Source: Flavobacteriaceae bacterium
GTDB taxonomy: Bacteria > Bacteroidota > Bacteroidia > Flavobacteriales > Flavobacteriaceae
Reading direction: 5' to 3'
Length of the DNA stretch: 19,796 nt
NCBI GenBank assembly: GCA_029253805.1
Contig: JAQWYU010000060.1
Location: 1 to 19,796, forward strand
Below, piece by piece: positions 16,343-19,796 of the stretch (positions are counted from its first letter, which is position 1; each line of letters starts with the position of its first letter). The position numbers were made by a program, and so were the translations under genes. The notes below the pieces were generated by a model. That model was given only the letters and a program-made list of their open reading frames with translations. It searched no databases and had not been told where the DNA came from.

Positions 16343-17410
16343 ATGAAATCTATCGACGCTGGTGCTTACTCTATTTACTTTAACGAGCTATGCTATGTGG
16401 AGCTGAATTCTTTTTTAGAGCGTTCAAATTTCAGTAAAATTTTCATACTAGTAGATACAAACACTCATAATCATTGTTTACCAAACTTTTTAGCTAATGT
16501 TAGCTATTCTTCTGAACTTGAAATTATTGAAATGGAAGCTGGTGAATTTAACAAAAATATTGACACTTGTACTCAAGTATGGCACACCCTTTCAGAACTT
16601 GGTGCCGATCGCAAATCATTATTAATTAACTTAGGAGGTGGAGTTGTTACTGACCTAGGAGGGTTTGTAGCCTCAACTTTTAGAAGAGGGATCAGCTTTA
16701 TTAATGTCCCTACTAGTTTATTAGCAATGGTTGACGCGTCTGTTGGTGGAAAAACAGGAGTTGATTTGGGAAGTCTTAAAAATCAAGTTGGTACAATTAT
16801 TTTCCCTGTAATGGTATTAATTGATACTTTATTTTTGAAATCAATATCAAAATCTGAGATCAGATCTGGATTAGCAGAAATGTTAAAACATGGGTTAATT
16901 AAAGACGCTGAATATTGGAGACGCCTTTGCGGCTTAAAAAGTTTAAATTTGTGTGATTTAGATCACTTAATTCATGAATCTGTAGTTATTAAAAATGATG
17001 TAGTTAAACAAGATCCAAACGAACATGGGGAACGCAAGCAATTAAATTTTGGTCATACTTTAGGACATGCGATTGAATCATATTTTTTATCCAGTGAAAA
17101 CAAAACTACTTTGCTTCATGGGGAAGCCATTGCAGTTGGAATGGTGTTAGAAGCTTATTTGTCTAACAAAACTTGTGGGTTAACTAATGAAGAATTGTCA
17201 CAAATAAAAAAAGCGTTTATTAATTTATATGGCTTGATTAAATTTAATAATAAAGACAAAAACTCAATAATTGAGCTTTTGATATACGATAAAAAAAATT
17301 CACACGGTGTAATTAAATTTGCATTAATTGAATGTATCGGTAAATCTAAAATTGATGTAATTGTTAATGAAGATATGATTTACGAAGCATTTAGTTATTA
17401 TGATTCATAA
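16343..17410 (+). CDS. aroB: 3-dehydroquinate synthase AroB
   Basis: Second step of the shikimate pathway, cyclising DAHP to 3-dehydroquinate with NAD and zinc. The 355-residue protein shows the NAD-binding LGGGVVTDLGGFVAS (97-111), VPTSLLAMVDASVGGKTGVD (122-141, with K137), and zinc ligands E179 in GLAEMLKHG, H238 in FGHTLGHAIE and H259 in LLHGEAIAVG. Start chosen at ATG 16343 (MKSIDAGAYSIYF), the normal family start. A longer frame begins at GTG 16220 and would overlap the divergent proline dehydrogenase gene and include an unrelated Asn/Phe-rich extension. It is convergent with the Lrp gene, with only 10 bases between stop codons. Confidence 0.96.
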   Translation: MKSIDAGAYSIYFNELCYVELNSFLERSNFSKIFILVDTNTHNHCLPNFLANVSYSSELEIIEMEAGEFNKNIDTCTQVWHTLSELGADRKSLLINLGGGVVTDLGGFVASTFRRGISFINVPTSLLAMVDASVGGKTGVDLGSLKNQVGTIIFPVMVLIDTLFLKSISKSEIRSGLAEMLKHGLIKDAEYWRRLCGLKSLNLCDLDHLIHESVVIKNDVVKQDPNEHGERKQLNFGHTLGHAIESYFLSSENKTTLLHGEAIAVGMVLEAYLSNKTCGLTNEELSQIKKAFINLYGLIKFNNKDKNSIIELLIYDKKNSHGVIKFALIECIGKSKIDVIVNEDMIYEAFSYYDS

Positions 17411-17420
17411 AATATAAATG

Positions 17421-17900
17421 TTATAAATCATTAAAAATAGAATGCATTAAACGTTTTTTGTCATTTATACTTTCCTCTAACGAAATCATGGTTTCAGTAC
17501 GATATACTCCTTCAATTTCATCTAATTGAAATATGATCTCTTTTGCATGAGTTGTACTCTTAGCACGGATTTTGCAAAAAATATTAAATTTACCTGTTGT
17601 TATGTGGGCAACAGTTACATGAGGGATTTCGTATACACGTTCCAAAACAAACTTTGTTTGAGAAGTATTTTGTAAAAACACACCAACATATGCAATAAAA
17701 GAATATCCTAACTTTTGGTAATCTAAAGTTAGTGAAGAACCCTTAATGATTTTTGCATCTTCCATTTTTTTGACCCTAACATGAACAGTACCCGCTGATA
17801 TTAATAGTTTTTTTGCAATATCTGTGAATGGAACTCTTGTATTATCAATCAGCATATCTAGAATCTGATGATCAATCTCGTCTAATTTTACTTTTGCCAC
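17421..17900 (-). CDS. Lrp/AsnC-family transcriptional regulator
   Basis: A 159-residue regulator with an N-terminal winged helix-turn-helix (about 5-60: LDEIDHQILDMLIDNTRVPF, then the recognition helix in SAGTVHVRVKKME) and a C-terminal RAM ligand-sensing domain (about 65-150). Such proteins form octamers that respond to amino acids. The start is GTG at 17900; it gives the family-typical opening AKVKLDEIDHQ and no nearby ATG would keep the HTH intact. A perfect -7 box lies at 17934-17941. Ald and proline dehydrogenase are within 4.4 kb, so they are candidate targets, but nothing in the sequence proves it. Confidence 0.92.
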   Translation of the reverse strand: MAKVKLDEIDHQILDMLIDNTRVPFTDIAKKLLISAGTVHVRVKKMEDAKIIKGSSLTLDYQKLGYSFIAYVGVFLQNTSQTKFVLERVYEIPHVTVAHITTGKFNIFCKIRAKSTTHAKEIIFQLDEIEGVYRTETMISLEESINDKKRLMHSIFNDL

Positions 17901-17933
17901 TTTTGTTTTTTTGTTAATTATTCAAAATAATCT

Positions 17934-17941
17934 CAAATTTA
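17934..17941 (-). promoter_or_regulatory. Bacteroidota -7 box for the Lrp gene
   Basis: TAAATTTG on the minus strand matches TAnnTTTG exactly, 33 bases before the GTG start, in the 67-base gap before the M14 peptidase stop. Confidence 0.4.
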
Positions 17942-17967
17942 ACATTTTTAATGTAATAAAAGATTCG

Positions 17968-19134
17968 TTAGGGTAAATTATTTTTAACTAATAATGTTAT
18001 TTTTTTTGTTTTTACAAATATGAAATCGATTTCGTAATTTTCTGATAAAACTTCAAATTTAGGATTATAAACTGTGTTAAAATTTGCATTTATTTCGCGA
18101 TGACCGTATTTGGTGGACAAATCTCCAATAAAATCAATAATTGGTTTAAATTCAACTCCATTTGTACCTAAAACTTCCTTGTACTGAATTCCAATATCAC
18201 AAAACACGCTTGGTTCACCTGAGTTTATATTGGCGTTTCTTATAATTATATCGTTGAATAATTTATTATTTTCTGGAATATTAAAGTAAAGCAACGAAAC
18301 ATCTTTATCATATTTATTTGTGGTTATACAATTAATTGCTGTAAACAGAGATAGTGTAATGTATTTTCGTGTTTGTTCACGAAGGTAATCATTTGGATAA
18401 TGACCTGCTTCAAAAAGAACTGTAGGCACTCCAGATGCCTGAAACTGATCTCCAACACAATTAGGATTAAAAGTATCATCATAGCGGCTAATTTGATTTG
18501 GCAGGAATTTTTGAAGTACGCTATTAATTGACTGAATAATAAACATTGATTTTTTTCGGGTGGTTGTTACTGACCGCTCATGGTTCTCCGAGGGAGATAA
18601 AAAGCTAATAACTGAAGAGTTATTAAGTTTACCTGCACTGTAAATTGTGCGTTGATCATGAAGATTAAAACAAAAATGAGGTTTAAATTTATCAAAAACT
18701 GATCTTAATATGTTGCTTTCCTTTTGTGATCTGATTGCAGCATCTCTATTTAAGTCTACCTTATTGGCGTTAAATCGTGTGTAAGCAACTGCTCCATCTG
18801 GGTTAAGTATTGGAATTATAAAAAGTGTACATGAGTCTAACAAGTCTTTATAATGTCCATTTTTAAAGAAGTTAAATAAATCAAAAATAGCTTTAGTAGT
18901 TGTAGTTTCATTTCCATGCATTTGAGACCAACACAAAATTCGCTTCTCTCCAGAACCAATTTTAATTCCGTGTATTGGTAAGCCAGCTTCAGATTTTCCC
19001 AAAATACTTACTTTGAATATTTCTGATAAAGAGTTTAAAAGGGGCTCTGTATCTAAAATAGATAGCGATCTACTTTTCAAAGATTTAGCTTTCAACGAAT
19101 CGTATTGGTGAAGGAAATTAGTAGAACTAAACAT
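17968..19134 (-). CDS. M14-family zinc carboxypeptidase-like protein
   Basis: A 388-residue metallopeptidase of the M14 (carboxypeptidase A) type. The zinc motif is H73-G-N-E76 with the third ligand H159 in FNLHDQRT. Substrate-binding NPDG (111-114) and DLNRDA (N129-R130) are present, and the general base is probably E242 in VLFEAGHYPNDY. No signal peptide or lipobox is visible, so it probably acts in the cytoplasm, unlike secreted carboxypeptidases; murein-peptide or dipeptide turnover is a guess. The last about 110 residues are not recognised. Start chosen at ATG 19134: the longer frame begins with TTG at 19155, inside the predicted promoter (19153-19160). It is separated from the Lrp gene by 67 bases on the same strand. 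Confidence 0.87.
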   Translation of the reverse strand: MFSSTNFLHQYDSLKAKSLKSRSLSILDTEPLLNSLSEIFKVSILGKSEAGLPIHGIKIGSGEKRILCWSQMHGNETTTTKAIFDLFNFFKNGHYKDLLDSCTLFIIPILNPDGAVAYTRFNANKVDLNRDAAIRSQKESNILRSVFDKFKPHFCFNLHDQRTIYSAGKLNNSSVISFLSPSENHERSVTTTRKKSMFIIQSINSVLQKFLPNQISRYDDTFNPNCVGDQFQASGVPTVLFEAGHYPNDYLREQTRKYITLSLFTAINCITTNKYDKDVSLLYFNIPENNKLFNDIIIRNANINSGEPSVFCDIGIQYKEVLGTNGVEFKPIIDFIGDLSTKYGHREINANFNTVYNPKFEVLSENYEIDFIFVKTKKITLLVKNNLP

Positions 19135-19152
19135 ATAAATAATGATATTATG

Positions 19153-19160
19153 CAAATGTA
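19153..19160 (-). promoter_or_regulatory. Bacteroidota -7 box for the M14 peptidase gene
   Basis: TACATTTG on the minus strand is an exact TAnnTTTG match, with a TTG further upstream at a somewhat long spacing (about 25 bases). Transcription would start near 19146, leaving a leader of about 12 bases before ATG 19134. This excludes the upstream TTG codon as start. Confidence 0.5.
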
Positions 19161-19240
19161 ATCAATATAGGTTTTAATTTATAGACAATTATTAATTTAC
19201 AAATGCATGTGCAACGCAAAGTTTAGTTTGTTTAGATATT

Positions 19241-19263
19241 GTTTGTAAATAAATAATACAAAC
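19241..19263. repeat. inverted repeat GTTTGTA / TACAAAC
   Basis: Perfect 7-base arms (19241-19247 and 19257-19263) with a 9-base spacer, the geometry of a regulator binding site. In AT-rich DNA this can occur by chance. Confidence 0.3.
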
Positions 19264-19386
19264 TGTGTGTAGCATAAAAAAACTTTTTAAAATACAATTA
19301 ATCATATATTTAAGAAATATAATTAAAGTTAATTGTTATGTTTAAATCACTAATAAACTACAATTATTTGGTGAATTGTATTGATA

Positions 19387-19418
19387 GTTTACATTTTTAA
19401 TTATATATAATTGTAAAC
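19387..19418. repeat. inverted repeat before the XRE pseudogene, possible operator
   Basis: GTTTACA (19387-19393) and TGTAAAC (19412-19418) flank an 18-base AT-rich spacer, which includes a perfect 14-base palindrome AATTATATATAATT (19399-19412). The repeat ends two bases before the ATG of the broken XRE gene and covers a candidate -7 box TATAATTG (19406-19413) with a TTG at 19381-19383. An autorepressor site is a reasonable inference. Confidence 0.35.
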
Positions 19419-19419
19419 A

Positions 19420-19792
19420 ATGATAGATGTTACTGAATTAAATTCTCAACTTAAAAAAATTCAGTACAACACTCAATTATATCTCATGTTATTAGTGGAC
19501 GTAATAAACTAAGCTTAGACGATACATATGAAATATTAAAGTCTTTCCCGATATTGATTTAATTTGGTTTTTAATTGTTGTGGTTAAGTTTCCATCATAT
19601 CAAGAACTAAAGCAAGAAATATCAAATACAATAACCATAGATTCTAACTTTACAAATGATAAAATTAAAAAATCAGTCACAATTGGTAGAATTGTGTTTT
19701 TCTTTCAAGGCGTAAGTTTAAAAAAAATACAAATAATTAGGCAAAATATTTTAGTTATAACACTCTGTTTTTTTCCTATTTTTGTAATATGA
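19420..19792 (+). pseudogene. Decayed XRE-type helix-turn-helix regulator
   Basis: Three frames must be joined to recover one small regulator. From ATG 19420, frame one reads MIDVTELNSQLKKI, the usual start of short Bacteroidota XRE proteins, but closes at TAA 19510-19512. Frame two, from about 19467, reads QHSIISHVISGRNKLSLD, then YEILKSFP, the recognition-helix part (family pattern SSISHILSGRNKPSLD); it stops at 19560-19562. Frame three, from 19550, continues exactly with DIDLIWFL and runs to TGA 19790-19792, including IGRIVFFFQGVSLKKI, which resembles the usual C-terminal KIVFFYxDGxF segment. Between frames one and two about 15 expected residues are missing; frames two and three are joined by loss of one base near 19549. 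The gene is therefore broken. Sequencing error cannot explain the internal deletion but could explain the single-base shift. Confidence 0.65.
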
Positions 19793-19796
19793 AATA

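Larger units (their letters stand above)
19161..19419. other. AT-rich non-coding region
   Basis: About 260 bases with no frame worth calling on either strand and no tRNA-like fold. It holds two inverted repeats, at 19241-19263 and 19387-19418 (listed separately), and otherwise nothing recognised. Confidence 0.6.

Noticed and set aside
1..19796. tRNA, rRNA, CRISPR or insertion-sequence elements
   Set aside because: All gaps between genes were read on both strands and no cloverleaf, repeat-spacer array, transposase or terminal inverted repeats were seen.

Overview
The window is chromosomal DNA from a member of the Bacteroidota, most likely a marine-type Flavobacteriia. The evidence is AT-rich sequence, a fused LpxC/FabZ gene, a PorX-type response regulator with a PglZ domain (found with the type IX secretion and gliding machinery of this phylum), the Bacteroidota -7 promoter box TAnnTTTG in front of several genes, and weak Shine-Dalgarno signals. 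No tRNA, rRNA, CRISPR array or insertion sequence was found.

Layout. 1-540 (minus): the 5' part of hisG, preceded by a histidine-rich leader peptide and an intrinsic terminator that together form a translation-coupled attenuator. 654-4291 (minus): fabG, a von Willebrand A-domain membrane protein and a prohibitin/SPFH protein. 4449-5324 (minus): sucD with its own promoter. 5412-11392 (minus): a tightly packed envelope operon with an HD-domain phosphohydrolase, lpxD, lpxC/fabZ, lpxA, efp and a second LpxD-like acyltransferase. 11490-15079 (plus): porX, tsaE, ald and a small DUF4258-type membrane protein. 15076-16242 (minus): proline dehydrogenase, overlapping the preceding gene stop-to-stop. 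16343-17410 (plus): aroB. 17421-17900 (minus): an Lrp/AsnC regulator. 17968-19134 (minus): an M14-type metallopeptidase. 19156-19796: mostly non-coding, with the remains of a small XRE-type helix-turn-helix gene broken by frameshifts.

How the genes work together. The central operon makes lipid A: LpxA, LpxC and LpxD are the first three committed acyl-transfer and deacetylation steps, and the FabZ half of the fusion supplies the competing fatty-acid branch that also involves FabG. AroB, HisG, Ald, ProDH and SucD are core amino-acid and TCA metabolism. Ald, ProDH and an Lrp regulator lie within about 4.4 kb, a loose amino-acid catabolism neighbourhood. PorX is the only obvious signalling protein and has no partner kinase here.

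I did not find a new defence or mobile system. The most informative non-standard elements are the his attenuator, whose alternative hairpins can be read base by base, the paired lpxD genes at the two sides of one operon, and the decayed XRE gene with candidate operator palindromes.
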